Notes: generated by a model not told the origin, from the sequence alone. 64,000 bases of DNA from Cyanobacteria bacterium UBA6446 (GCA_002438405.1 DJOE01000009.1:1-64000), one strand, 5' to 3'; shown: positions 44,468-52,961, counted from the first letter of the stretch. Program-made: numbers and translations.

Positions 44468-45735
44468 TGCCTGCGATTGTTAACAGTGTCCTAGAAAATT
44501 CAATAGCAGAAGAACTTGAAATTGAAAAAGGTGATGAAATCCTTTCAATTGACGGAAATAAAATGCTTGATATGATTGATTATAATTTCTATATGAAATC
44601 AGAATTAATTACTGTTGAAATCAAAAAGACAAATGGTGAAATTGAAGAAATTGAAATTGAAAAGGACTATGATGAAGATTTAGGAATTGTTTTTGAAAGT
44701 GCTGTTTTTGATAGAATTAAACCTTGTTTAAACCATTGTTTATTTTGTTTTGTTGATCAACAACCCAAAGGATTGAGAGATACATTGTATGTAAAAGATG
44801 ATGATTATAGATTGTCTTATTTGCAAGGTACATATATAACATTGACAAACCTTACAGAAAAGGATAAGGATAGAATCAAGCGAATGCATTTAGGTCCTTT
44901 TTATGTATCTGTACATACAACGAATCCTGAATTGAGGGTCAAAATGCTTAGAAATCCAAATGCAGGCAAGGCTTTGGAAAATTTGAAATGGTTTAGAAAA
45001 AATAAAATTCCGTTTCATGTTCAGATTGTATTATGTCCGGGGATAAATGATGGTGCTGAACTTGATAGAACATTATCTGATTTAGCAGAACTTAAAAACA
45101 CTGTTTTATCAACTGCAATTGTTCCTGTTGGAATTACACAATTCAGACCAGACGGTGAATTGAAACGAGTAGATAGCAAGTGTGCCAAGGAAGTTATTGA
45201 AATTTCTTCAAAATATAAAAGGGTTTGTTGTTCTGACGAATTCTTTTTGCTTGCTGATATGCCTATACCCCCTGCAAAATATTATGGAAATTTTTCTTTG
45301 CTTGAAGATGGTGTTGGTTCTTTGCGAATAACTTTAGATGACTTTAATAAACGAAAATTGCCAAAATCAATATCAAAACCATACAAGATTACTTTTGGGT
45401 GTTCTTATGCTGCAAAAAATATGTTGGAAGAAGTTGCCAAAAAATTAAACAAAATTAAAAACTTGTCAGTAAGTGTTTGTCCTGTAAAATCAAACTATTG
45501 GGGGCAAGATATTACGGTTGCAGGGCTTATTACAACAGAAGATTTAATCCGTACAGTTAAAGATGTAGATTGTGATATTGTTTTTATTCCATCAGTGATG
45601 CTAAGACCTTATACTGAGGACTTTTTAGATGGAAAAAATCTTGATTATGTAAAAAAACAATCTGGTAAAAAGTTTTATGTTCAGAAGAACATTTATTCAT
45701 TAGAAGAAGTTGTTAATTTTATTTGGACTCTTTAG
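44467..45735 (+). CDS. DUF512/PDZ radical-SAM-like Fe-S protein (TIGR03279-type)
   Basis: 422 residues. The protein begins with a PDZ-like domain (NSVLENSIAEELEIEKGDEILSIDGN), followed by a radical-SAM-type cysteine motif CLNHCLFC (C-x3-C-x2-C) and FVDQQPKGLRDTLYVKDDDYRLSYLQGTYITLTN, the signature of the DUF512 family, which is widespread in cyanobacteria and clostridia. The C-terminal DUF512 domain has VKSNYWGQDITVAGLIT. Its cellular role is not known. It is coupled with an upstream PadR regulator. Confidence 0.9.
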   Translation: MPAIVNSVLENSIAEELEIEKGDEILSIDGNKMLDMIDYNFYMKSELITVEIKKTNGEIEEIEIEKDYDEDLGIVFESAVFDRIKPCLNHCLFCFVDQQPKGLRDTLYVKDDDYRLSYLQGTYITLTNLTEKDKDRIKRMHLGPFYVSVHTTNPELRVKMLRNPNAGKALENLKWFRKNKIPFHVQIVLCPGINDGAELDRTLSDLAELKNTVLSTAIVPVGITQFRPDGELKRVDSKCAKEVIEISSKYKRVCCSDEFFLLADMPIPPAKYYGNFSLLEDGVGSLRITLDDFNKRKLPKSISKPYKITFGCSYAAKNMLEEVAKKLNKIKNLSVSVCPVKSNYWGQDITVAGLITTEDLIRTVKDVDCDIVFIPSVMLRPYTEDFLDGKNLDYVKKQSGKKFYVQKNIYSLEEVVNFIWTL

Positions 45736-45972
45736 CTTTTGATTCTTTTTTCCGTTCAATAATTTTTACAAAATGTTCCACTTGTTTCTTGAATTCATTT
45801 AACCTTTAATTGTTAAGAATTGTAAATATGAATTTAAAATCTCTGAAATTCAGCTATAATGCCCTATATGATATGATATGATATGATGTGGTGGGGTGAG
45901 GCAAACTATTTTTTTTATTTACCTTAATATAGGAGTAGGGTAATTCAATTTTAAAATTAGAAAGGAATTTTT
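45736..45972. other. Intergenic region with a pentanucleotide repeat
   Basis: The gap upstream of the 101-codon gene holds a TATAAT at 45855-45860 followed at 45866-45885 by four ATATG units and a degenerating tail (ATGTG GTGGG GTGAG). The repeat would lie at or just after the transcription start. A slippage-based change of leader length is possible. See the findings. Confidence 0.5.
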
Positions 45973-46278
45973 ATGAGTATTGGTCAAATTTTTAGTAGTT
46001 CTGCGGTGAAAACATTAACAAATTTTGTAAAAGCACACCCGATTGCTGTTACAGCGGGAGCCGGTGCGGTTGGATTAGTTGCATATAAGGCTGCGACTTC
46101 GACACCTAAGGCAAATCACGAACTAATAAATAGCATGATTTTAACAAATCCTCTATTAAATCCCACAGGATATTTTTATCATTCTGTAAATCCAATGGAT
46201 ACAACTCCAAATGCCTTAGATGGTATACCTGGTTTTATGGTAAATAAAAATAATGAAAGATTTAATGCTGTTGCATAA
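45973..46278 (+). CDS. Small hypothetical membrane-associated protein
   Basis: 101 residues, with one probable membrane helix (HPIAVTAGAGAVGLVAYKAA, about residues 22-41) and a polar C-terminal part (NPLLNPTGYFYHSVNPMD). AAAGGAAT precedes ATG 45973. I do not know the family. It is ended by a strong terminator shared with the convergent HD-GYP gene. Confidence 0.55.
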   Translation: MSIGQIFSSSAVKTLTNFVKAHPIAVTAGAGAVGLVAYKAATSTPKANHELINSMILTNPLLNPTGYFYHSVNPMDTTPNALDGIPGFMVNKNNERFNAVA

Positions 46279-46289
46279 AACAATGAATT

Positions 46290-46329
46290 AAAAGATGCAG
46301 GACGAGAATTTTCTCGCCCTGCATCTTTT
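46290..46329. terminator. Bidirectional terminator
   Basis: AAAAGATGCAGG and CCTGCATCTTTT pair over 12 bp, extended by CGAGAA/TTCTCG. T-runs on both strands, between convergent genes ending at 46278 and 46346. Confidence 0.9.
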
Positions 46330-46345
46330 GTAATAAAACTTTTAT

Positions 46346-47590
46346 TTACCCCTCTTTGATTACTGCTTGAAGAGCATTGACTACGTCCTTGTCCCATTTT
46401 GTATCAGTTTCAGAGGTGATAATTTCTAAAGCTTTTGCGGAATCCATTGCCTTTCTGAATGGTCTGTCTGAAGTCATTGCAGAATAAGCATCTGCAACTG
46501 CAATTATTCTTGATCCAAGTGGAATTGATTGACCTTTCAAGCCCTCAGGAGTGCCTGAACCATCAATTCTTTCTGATTGGTAAGTGATATAAGGAACAAC
46601 TTCAGATAAGAAATTGATATTCATAAGTAAATTTACACCAACATTGATGTGATTTTTAATTTTTTGTAATTCGTCAGGAGATAATTTACCATTGGTTGCA
46701 AAGATTTTTTCAGGTAATGTTATTTTACCAATGTTTTGTAATAATCCTGCATAGTAAATCAAATCAGTTGTTTTTTCATTCAATCCTAATTTTCTGCAAA
46801 TTCCACGAGCAAGTTTTGCGGTATTTCTTGAGTGAGAAACTGTGTATTGACCTTTTCTGTCAACTGCATTTGCAAGTGATTCTACAAAGTTTTGTTGATA
46901 ATCGCATAAATCTCCAATCAAAGCTGTAAGTTCAGCTCTTTGTTGTTTTAATTCAATTTCAGATGTTGCATTGTCTGAAATCAATTGATTTGTATGTTCA
47001 ACTTCGTTTTGCAAAGTAATAGTTGTGCCAAGTAGATTTGCAATACTTATCACTAATTCCAAGTAATCTTCGTCAAGTTCTTTTTCTGACTTAATTTCAA
47101 TAACTCCTGCAGGCATAACGGAACTTCTCATTGGAATGTATGTCATATTTTCTTTTTGAATGATATCTTGATGCATAAGTTCATCAAGTCCGACATGGCA
47201 TTCGTTTGTTTCTGTTGAAGAATTTCCTACGAGTGTTAGCTTGTTGTCTTTTGTTAAAAATATTCTACAACTTTCAACTTCAAGCATTTGAACAATTGAT
47301 TTTGAAATTGAAGTATAAATAGCTTGTTCTTCGTTTGTTGAAAAATTAAGAACGCAAAGAGTATTTTTTGAAGAATAAATATCAATCAATTCTTTCAATT
47401 GATTTTGAAGACGTTCTTTTTTATTAGCTTTAGTGCTAATTTTTTTAGCCAAATCTTCAGAGATTAGATTTTCGGCGATGAAATCTCCAAGATTAAGTGC
47501 AAACATTTCTTCTATTGGATCTTCTCCGACAAGGTAGTCTGATTGTCCAAATAATGAAACTCCAACCTGCTTTTTCTCTTCTTTATCCAT
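46346..47590 (-). CDS. HD-GYP domain protein with GAF-like region, catalytic residues missing
   Basis: 414 residues: an N-terminal region, a GAF-like sensor domain (about 70-200), a short coiled coil and an HD-GYP domain (about 235-410). HD-GYP enzymes degrade cyclic-di-GMP. Here the metal HD is replaced by Gln285-Asn286 (GLLQNIGKI), the HHE motif reads Gln-Ser-Glu (338-340), and GYP reads GTP (346-348), while H253 (VSHS) and H314 (KNHINVG) are kept. The fold is probably retained but hydrolysis lost. I infer a pseudoenzyme that binds a ligand or partner. Confidence 0.85.
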   Translation of the reverse strand: MDKEEKKQVGVSLFGQSDYLVGEDPIEEMFALNLGDFIAENLISEDLAKKISTKANKKERLQNQLKELIDIYSSKNTLCVLNFSTNEEQAIYTSISKSIVQMLEVESCRIFLTKDNKLTLVGNSSTETNECHVGLDELMHQDIIQKENMTYIPMRSSVMPAGVIEIKSEKELDEDYLELVISIANLLGTTITLQNEVEHTNQLISDNATSEIELKQQRAELTALIGDLCDYQQNFVESLANAVDRKGQYTVSHSRNTAKLARGICRKLGLNEKTTDLIYYAGLLQNIGKITLPEKIFATNGKLSPDELQKIKNHINVGVNLLMNINFLSEVVPYITYQSERIDGSGTPEGLKGQSIPLGSRIIAVADAYSAMTSDRPFRKAMDSAKALEIITSETDTKWDKDVVNALQAVIKEG

Positions 47591-47768
47591 AATTTATCCT
47601 TTTTGAATACATGCCTTCTGTATATATATACGGCAGAAAAATAAATAACTTTAATCGAGATTGGAAAAATTCATACTTTAGTATGGTATTTTTCAAACAA
47701 AAGTATAAAACCAATAATAAATTATGGTAAGTTTTATTATTCTATGGGCAAAAATTGTAAGAGATAAA

Positions 47769-48245
47769 TTAATATCCCAAAGCCCAACTAAAGTTGTTAG
47801 AAGCTGTTTTGGTTGGAGCGATAACACTTTTCTTTGCATTTCTTGCCGTTACTTCAATAACTTTGTCTGCTTTTTGAAGTAGGTTGTATTCCCCAATTTT
47901 GTTATCAACATTGTTGAAAGATTTATATTTGTCTAACTCTGCTTGCAAATCTTGGTTTTCAGCATTTAATCTCACGATTTCATTATCAAGAGAGTTTAAT
48001 TTTGCTTCGTAGTTCATTGAGATGTAGTAGCTGACAAAAGTAATTGCGATTGTTAACATCAAACAACAGCACAAAGATTTGTTAATTTTTCGAGTAACCA
48101 TTTCACGAATAGTAATAGGTTTAGCTTGATAAAAAGAACCCTCAACAACCGGAGATTCCTCCCTCATCGGATTTGCGATGTAATCGCTTTTCTTGAATAA
48201 TAATTCTTGTTCTTCAAATGTTACTCTTGCTGTATTCAATGTCAT
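47769..48245 (-). CDS. ftsL: FtsL-like septum formation protein
   Basis: 158 residues, one transmembrane helix (about residues 58-75, CCCLMLTIAITFVSYYIS) followed by a leucine-zipper-like coiled coil (LNSLDNEIVRLNAENQDLQAELDKY). That layout and the position directly after rsmH match FtsL, a bitopic divisome protein that joins FtsB and FtsQ. Sequence conservation in this family is too low for certainty. The usual next gene (ftsI/pbpB) does not follow; the operon ends here. Confidence 0.7.
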   Translation of the reverse strand: MTLNTARVTFEEQELLFKKSDYIANPMREESPVVEGSFYQAKPITIREMVTRKINKSLCCCLMLTIAITFVSYYISMNYEAKLNSLDNEIVRLNAENQDLQAELDKYKSFNNVDNKIGEYNLLQKADKVIEVTARNAKKSVIAPTKTASNNFSWALGY

Positions 48246-48271
48246 TCCCTAAACTACCTACCAATAAAATT

Positions 48272-49207
48272 TTATTTTCTTATACACCTTGCAATTCTTA
48301 GTTTTGCACTTCTTGACGGTGGATTTTCTTTTATTTCCTCTTCTGATGCCATTATTGGTTTTTTGTTAACCAATTCAATTACAGGAGGCGGACAATTGCA
48401 TATCATTTGGTTTCTTTCACAGTGACAGCGGGTTGAATAGTATTTAAAGGTTTGTTTAACCAATCTGTCTTCAAGTGAATGAAAACTTATTACACTGATT
48501 ATAGCACCAAAGTCTAATAAATCCAATATGTCATTTAATGTGTTTTTAACATTTTGTAACTCATGATTTACTTCAATTCTTATTGCTTGGAAAACCCTTG
48601 TAGCAGGGTGAATGTGGCTTTTTACTTTTGGTGTACAATTTACGATAAGGTTAGCCAATTCTGTTGTTGTTTCAAGTTTTTTAATCTTTCTTTGCTCAAC
48701 AATTTTCTTTGCAATTCTTTTCGAAAACCTTTCTTCGCCGTATTCTGAGAAGATTTTAACCAATTCATCTTCAGGGTAATCATTTACAACATCATACGCT
48801 GAAAAGTCTGAATCCATATTGAAACGCATATCTAAAGGTGCTTCTTTAGAGAATGAAAACCCCCGTTCTTGCTTGGTTAATTGGTGATATGAAGCTCCAA
48901 GGTCAAACAAAATTCCGCCTGTTATTTTTTCTATACCGAGATTTTTTAAAACTTGCTTAACATTTGTATAAGAATCTTTTACGATTGTTAAGTTTTTGTA
49001 ACCTTTTAACCTTTCACTTGCAGCATCAATTGCATCTTGATCAATGTCAAAGGAAATTAACCTCCCGTTTGGTGAAATTCTTTGCAAGATTAATTCGCTA
49101 TGACCACCACCACCGAGGGTGCAATCGACATAAACAAGACCGTCTTTACAGTTTAGGGCATCAACGGCTTCATTTTTCATTACTGTATAATGGGTAAAAT
49201 CTTTCAT
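48272..49207 (-). CDS. rsmH: 16S rRNA (cytosine(1402)-N4)-methyltransferase
   Basis: 311 residues, the usual length. RsmH methylates N4 of C1402 in 16S rRNA. It has HYTVMKNEAVDAL, motif I VDCTLGGGGHSE, FDIDQDAI, ILFDLGASYHQLT, RGFSFSKEAPLDMRF, TRVFQAIRIEVNHEL and ISFHSLEDRLVKQTF. A CHC...CNC cysteine group near the end (CHCERNQMICNCPPP) is seen in some homologues. It heads a two-gene unit with the FtsL-like gene (26 nt downstream). mraZ is not adjacent. Confidence 0.96.
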   Translation of the reverse strand: MKDFTHYTVMKNEAVDALNCKDGLVYVDCTLGGGGHSELILQRISPNGRLISFDIDQDAIDAASERLKGYKNLTIVKDSYTNVKQVLKNLGIEKITGGILFDLGASYHQLTKQERGFSFSKEAPLDMRFNMDSDFSAYDVVNDYPEDELVKIFSEYGEERFSKRIAKKIVEQRKIKKLETTTELANLIVNCTPKVKSHIHPATRVFQAIRIEVNHELQNVKNTLNDILDLLDFGAIISVISFHSLEDRLVKQTFKYYSTRCHCERNQMICNCPPPVIELVNKKPIMASEEEIKENPPSRSAKLRIARCIRK

Positions 49208-49268
49208 AGCATTATACTAGCATAAAAATTTTTTAGGAATTCAATAATATGAAAAATATTAACAATAA

Positions 49269-49296
49269 AAAAGTCCCTCAAAATTGAGAGACTTTT
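49269..49296 (-). terminator. Terminator of the 73-codon gene
   Basis: On the minus strand AAAAGTC-t-CTCA and TGAG-g-GACTTTT flank a short loop and are followed by a T-run, just after the gene that ends at 49320. Confidence 0.8.
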
Positions 49297-49319
49297 GGTC
49301 TTTTTCATACAAAATTTTG

Positions 49320-49541
49320 TTACATGATAAAACCTTCTAATCCTTGTTCATCAAAGATTTCAAGGAATTTGTCATAGGTACAAGTTACTTCACTGCCGGA
49401 TTCATCAATGATTTGAATTACGTTTTGCAAATCGGCTTCATCAACAGTTGGAGATTTAGATATAATCATATAACTGTTAGTGTCGTTGTTTTTATTGTTT
49501 TTGTGTTCAAGTAGTGTGCTGTCTTCAAATCTAAAATCCAT
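49320..49541 (-). CDS. Small acidic hypothetical protein
   Basis: 73 residues, acidic (DFRFEDSTLLEHKNN..., VQ-like IQIIDESGSEVTCTYDKFLEIFDEQGLEGF). No signal peptide. I do not recognise it. Convergent order and its own terminator suggest a single-gene unit, upstream of rsmH and divergent from the DUF559 cassette. Confidence 0.55.
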   Translation of the reverse strand: MDFRFEDSTLLEHKNNKNNDTNSYMIISKSPTVDEADLQNVIQIIDESGSEVTCTYDKFLEIFDEQGLEGFIM

Positions 49542-49710
49542 TGCTTTTACCTCATTTTTCGTAACTGTAACCTTTGTATCGGATTATTTAATGAAAATCT
49601 TTAGATTTTCTAATTTGTTTTTTACAAAAGTTTACATTTCTGTCGGGGGCGAATGATTATTAACATTTCAATATTCGTGCTAATATTTTTTTTATAAAAA
49701 CTGTAATATA

Positions 49711-49752
49711 TTCCCTCGCCCTCTTTGAGGGAGAGGGTACGGGTGTGGGTGT
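49711..49752 (+). repeat. Left G/C-rich hairpin repeat of the DUF559 cassette
   Basis: CCCTCGCCCTC-ttt-GAGGGAGAGGG forms a hairpin (10 of 11 pairs), followed by GGGTACGGGTGTGGGTG. It is strikingly G/C-rich against the AT-rich surroundings and is matched by an inverted copy after the gene. Confidence 0.75.
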
Positions 49753-49753
49753 A

Positions 49754-50095
49754 ATGAAAAATTATGAAACAGCAAAAATTTTAAGAAAAAATCAAACAAC
49801 TCAAGAACAAAAGCTTTGGAATCTACTAAGAAATCGCTCTTTTCATAATTTAAAATTTAAGCGTCAATATCCTGTTGGTTCGTATATTGTCGATTTTATT
49901 TGCTTAGAAAAGAATGTAGTTATTGAAGTTGATGGTGGTCAACATAATACTGATGAGAGTGTAAAGTATGATAATAAACGAACTGAATTTTTAAATTCTA
50001 AAGGTTTTAAAGTTATAAGATTTTGGAATAATGAAATAGATGAGAATTTAGAGGGGGTATATTTGAAATTGCAGGAAGAAATTTTGGGTTACTAA
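49754..50095 (+). CDS. DUF559 (Vsr/restriction-like) endonuclease-domain protein
   Basis: 113 residues from ATG 49754 (the frame is open from GTG 49745 inside the repeat). The family pattern is complete: NQTTQEQKLWNLLRNRSFHNLKFKRQYPVGSYIVDFICLEKNVVIEVDGGQH with VDF...EVDG as the PD-(D/E)XK metal site, and GFKVIRFWNNEI at the end. DUF559 proteins are thought to be Vsr-like nucleases of unknown role. The gene fills the space between two inverted G/C-rich hairpin repeats and its stop lies next to the right repeat. Confidence 0.85.
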   Translation: MKNYETAKILRKNQTTQEQKLWNLLRNRSFHNLKFKRQYPVGSYIVDFICLEKNVVIEVDGGQHNTDESVKYDNKRTEFLNSKGFKVIRFWNNEIDENLEGVYLKLQEEILGY

Positions 50096-50136
50096 CCCTT
50101 ACCCCCACCCCTCTCCCTTAGACAAGGGCGAGGGAG
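50094..50136 (-). repeat. Right G/C-rich hairpin repeat of the DUF559 cassette
   Basis: CCCTCTCCCTT (50109-50119) and AAGGGCGAGGG (50124-50134) form a hairpin (10 of 11 pairs), preceded by ACCCTTACCCCCACCC. Read on the minus strand it repeats the left element (CCCTCGCCCT...GGGAGAGGG...GGGTG), so the gene has inverted terminal repeats about 40 nt long. Confidence 0.75.
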
Positions 50137-50148
50137 TTTGATATAAAA

Positions 50149-50179
50149 AACGGGCGAGAATGGAAAATTCTCGCCCGTT
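50149..50179 (-). terminator. Terminator of the pilin gene
   Basis: AACGGGCGAGAA (50149-50160) and TTCTCGCCCGTT (50168-50179) form a perfect 12-bp stem with a 7-nt loop, followed on the minus strand by TTTTTT. Confidence 0.9.
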
Positions 50180-50187
50180 CAATCTCT

Positions 50188-50229
50188 TTATAATGCAGGG
50201 CTTATCACCGTCTAAGCCATACATTATAA
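50188..50229 (-). other. Long two-part hairpin in the pilin 3' untranslated region
   Basis: TTATAATG (50188-50195) pairs with CATTATAA (50222-50229) and, further in, GGCTTA (50199-50204) with TAAGCC (50213-50218). It lies between the pilin stop codon and its terminator and may protect the mRNA end or bind a protein. Confidence 0.6.
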
Positions 50230-50241
50230 GTTCTTAACTAA

Positions 50242-50976
50242 CTATTTAGAAGTTGTTAATACATATTTAGCTGCGTTAGATGCAGGTTCAACAGTTGCAT
50301 CGTGGAATACGATTGGGAATATATCTGTCATGTGGTTTGCATCATTTTTAACAGTACATGGTGTTTCAACTGTGTTAGCTGTATTAGCATCAGTTGTACA
50401 AGAAACTTCTCTGTTAGGTAATGTAGCACCATTAACATCGATAAATCCTAAACATGTAGAATGGTCATCAATCCAATCTCCACTCATTCTAGCACCTGCT
50501 GCCAATTCACAACCTTTAGCACCTGGATCAAATGCAACGATAGAACCATCTGCTAAAGTATAAGCTAAGTAACCTGTATAATCATCACCCAATACGTGCT
50601 TAGTTTTTATTTCATAATCTGCTTGAGCACCATTGTTGTTACGTTTGATGTTAGTAACAGCACCTTGGTAAGTTTGACCAGTTAATGTACCATTCAAAAT
50701 AGCACAGAATGACATTGTTGAATCTGGGTGTTCAGCTGCCGCATCTGCAACTGTGGCACTACAAGTTGCAGTAGTACCAGCATAATCAAAGTCATATTGA
50801 GCTTGAGCCATCAAACCTGCTTGGTTCAAAGTTGATAATGTCTTTTTGAATTGAGAACGGAATTTTGCACCGTTTGTATTAGAAATCAATGTAGGGATAG
50901 TCATAGCAGCAACTACACCAATGATACCTAATGTGATTAAAACTTCTGCCAAAGTAAAACCGAATCTTTTTGTCAT
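50242..50976 (-). CDS. Type IV pilin-like protein with prepilin leader
   Basis: 244 residues. The N-terminus MTKRFG|FTLAEVLITLGIIGVVAAMTIPTLI is a type IV prepilin signal: cleavage after Gly6, Glu at mature position 5 and a hydrophobic assembly helix. The mature globular part has several cysteines in pairs (TATCSA, MSFCAI, GCELA, STCLGF) likely to form disulphides and shares the 'GFIDVNG' block with the partial gene at the left edge. It is likely a pseudopilin or pilus subunit processed by PilD. Promoter not located; two hairpins follow the stop codon. Confidence 0.87.
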   Translation of the reverse strand: MTKRFGFTLAEVLITLGIIGVVAAMTIPTLISNTNGAKFRSQFKKTLSTLNQAGLMAQAQYDFDYAGTTATCSATVADAAAEHPDSTMSFCAILNGTLTGQTYQGAVTNIKRNNNGAQADYEIKTKHVLGDDYTGYLAYTLADGSIVAFDPGAKGCELAAGARMSGDWIDDHSTCLGFIDVNGATLPNREVSCTTDANTANTVETPCTVKNDANHMTDIFPIVFHDATVEPASNAAKYVLTTSK

Positions 50977-51360
50977 AATCTTTTCACCTTTCTTTTAAAA
51001 TAAAACTATAACATACACTTTACATAACGATTATATTACTATTTTTTTTTTAGTCTGTCAACCATTTGAATGATTTTTCCCGAAAATATGTATTTTGTCG
51101 GGTATCATAGCAAGAGTTCTGTCCTCTTGCTATGACATTATAGATGCGACCAAATTCTATTCTGTATTCAAATCTAGCAAATTGTTATCCTCAAATCTAG
51201 GTTTACAATTTTATTAAACCCAAAATAACTAACCAAATAACATTAATCTTTAAAAATTAATACTTTAGGATTAGTTTTTGCAAAATTATACCCCTCAAAT
51301 TCAACAATAGCAGGAAATTTTCTTTTGTAAAAAATTGTTAAGGATTTTATTTGTATTATA
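50977..51360. other. Intergenic region between gltX and the pilin gene, with two hairpins
   Basis: About 380 bp without an ORF. Two adjacent stem-loops lie at 51079-51102 (CCCGAAAATA / TATTTTGTCGGG, with a small bulge) and 51105-51135 (TCATAGCAAGAG / CTCTTGCTATGA, perfect 12 bp, 7-nt loop). No T-run follows either on the plus strand. The pilin promoter should be in the left part. Whether the hairpins are part of a small RNA or a degenerate mobile repeat is not clear. Confidence 0.4.
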
Positions 51361-51395
51361 AAAAAGTCGCAGATGGTATAAAACCAACTGCGACT
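51358..51395 (-). terminator. Terminator of gltX
   Basis: AGTCGCAG (51365-51372) with CTGCGACT (51388-51395), extended by TGGT/ACCA, and followed on the minus strand by TTTTTT. Confidence 0.88.
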
Positions 51396-51415
51396 CTAAA
51401 ACTAATGAGCTAAAT

Positions 51416-52879
51416 TTATTTTATAGCTTTTTCTGCTCTATATAAAGAAGTTTCTTTTCCTAAAATATCAAGGATTCCAACCATATCGGCTCCGCAGGTT
51501 CTACCTGTAATCGCTGCTCTGATTGCCCACATTGTAACTTTAGGTTTAACTCCTTTTTCTTTCCATTCTGCTCTGAAATCAGCAAGTTTTTCGTGAAGAT
51601 TTTCATCTGTCCAATCCCAAGTTTTAGCTTTTGGTACAAAATCTTTCAATACGTTTTGAGAAATTTCTGTATCAAGAGTTTTTTCTTGAGTTTCCGGATC
51701 AATATGAACATCTTTACCGAAGAAATATGGAACAGCATCTGTAATATCAGATAACAATGTTAGCGGTTCTCTTGTGATTTCAACCATTTTTGTATATTGA
51801 GCATCTGTCAATTCGTTCAAATTATATTGAGTTAAATATGGTTTCAACATTTCTTTTAATTTTTCAATTGGCAACATCTTGATGTAGTGGCTATTCATCC
51901 ATTTCAATTTGTCGTATTCAAAAATTGAATTAGATGATGATATTTCGTCAATTCTGAAATCTTTTGCAATTTCGTCAACGGATTTGATTTCTTCACCATC
52001 AGATGGTGACCAACCAAGTAATGCTACAAAGTTAATCAATGCTTCTGTCAAGTAACCTTGTTTTACGAAATCAGAAACGGCTGTTGCACCATGTCTTTTT
52101 GAAAGCTTACTTCTATCAGGAGCTAAAATCATTCCTAAGTGTCCAAATCTTGGAACTTCAAAGCCTAAAGCTTCAAAAATCAAGATTTGTTTATATGTGT
52201 TAGAAATGTGGTCTTCACCTCTGATAACGTGTGAAATTTTCATCAAAGCATCATCAATTACAACTGCAAAGTTATAAGTTGGTGCGCCATTTGATTTTTG
52301 GATAACAAAGTCACCCAAAAGGTCTGTATCCATGTGTAATTCGCCTTTTACAAGGTCATTGAACTTCAAAATAGAAGTGTCGTGAAAAGCTTTTTGAGCT
52401 TTTGCAATATTAAATCTGATTGCAGGTTTTCTACCCTCAGCTCTTAATTTTGCTTTTTCTTCCTCTGTTAAGTGTTCGCATTTTTTAGAATAAACATAAG
52501 GTTTTTTAGCTTTTGTTGCTTCTTCTTTTTCTTGTTCAAGTTCTTCCGGAGTACAGAAACATTCATAAGCAAAACCTGAATCTAAAAGTTTTTGTACATA
52601 TTTTGGATAGATATCAAATCTTTGTGATTGTGTGTATGGACCGTATGGACCTCCAACATCTGGACCTTCGTCCCAATTCAATCCTAAAGCCTTTAAACTA
52701 TCAAAAATATTATCAATATATTCTTGAGAAGTTCTTTCAGCATCTGTATCTTCAATTCTCAAAATGAATTTGCCACCCATTTTTTTAGCAAATAAGTAAT
52801 TGAATAATGCTGTTCTTGCTGTCCCAATGTGTAAATTCCCGCTTGGGGACGGAGCTATTCTAACTCTAACTTCTGACAT
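51416..52879 (-). CDS. gltX: Glutamate--tRNA ligase
   Basis: 487 residues, normal for bacterial GluRS. It charges tRNA-Glu (and possibly tRNA-Gln) with glutamate. HIGH-type motif PSGNLHIGTARTALFN near residue 13, KMSKS-type motif RSKLSKRHGA, and the SKLSKRHGATAVSDFVKQGYLTEALINFVALLGWSP block identify a class I GluRS. The C-terminal anticodon-binding domain is complete. It lies 82 nt downstream of the GlcD-like gene on the same strand and has its own terminator. Confidence 0.97.
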   Translation of the reverse strand: MSEVRVRIAPSPSGNLHIGTARTALFNYLFAKKMGGKFILRIEDTDAERTSQEYIDNIFDSLKALGLNWDEGPDVGGPYGPYTQSQRFDIYPKYVQKLLDSGFAYECFCTPEELEQEKEEATKAKKPYVYSKKCEHLTEEEKAKLRAEGRKPAIRFNIAKAQKAFHDTSILKFNDLVKGELHMDTDLLGDFVIQKSNGAPTYNFAVVIDDALMKISHVIRGEDHISNTYKQILIFEALGFEVPRFGHLGMILAPDRSKLSKRHGATAVSDFVKQGYLTEALINFVALLGWSPSDGEEIKSVDEIAKDFRIDEISSSNSIFEYDKLKWMNSHYIKMLPIEKLKEMLKPYLTQYNLNELTDAQYTKMVEITREPLTLLSDITDAVPYFFGKDVHIDPETQEKTLDTEISQNVLKDFVPKAKTWDWTDENLHEKLADFRAEWKEKGVKPKVTMWAIRAAITGRTCGADMVGILDILGKETSLYRAEKAIK

Positions 52880-52961
52880 ATTATCCTTCTTTCCTTAAAA
52901 TTTTTTAGCAATCAAAGAATACCACAAGGGCAATGCGTTTTCAAGTATAAGGGTTTAAAAC

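Noticed and set aside
49711..50136. Insertion sequence or CRISPR fragment
   Set aside because: No transposase, only two inverted copies, and no spaced direct repeats.
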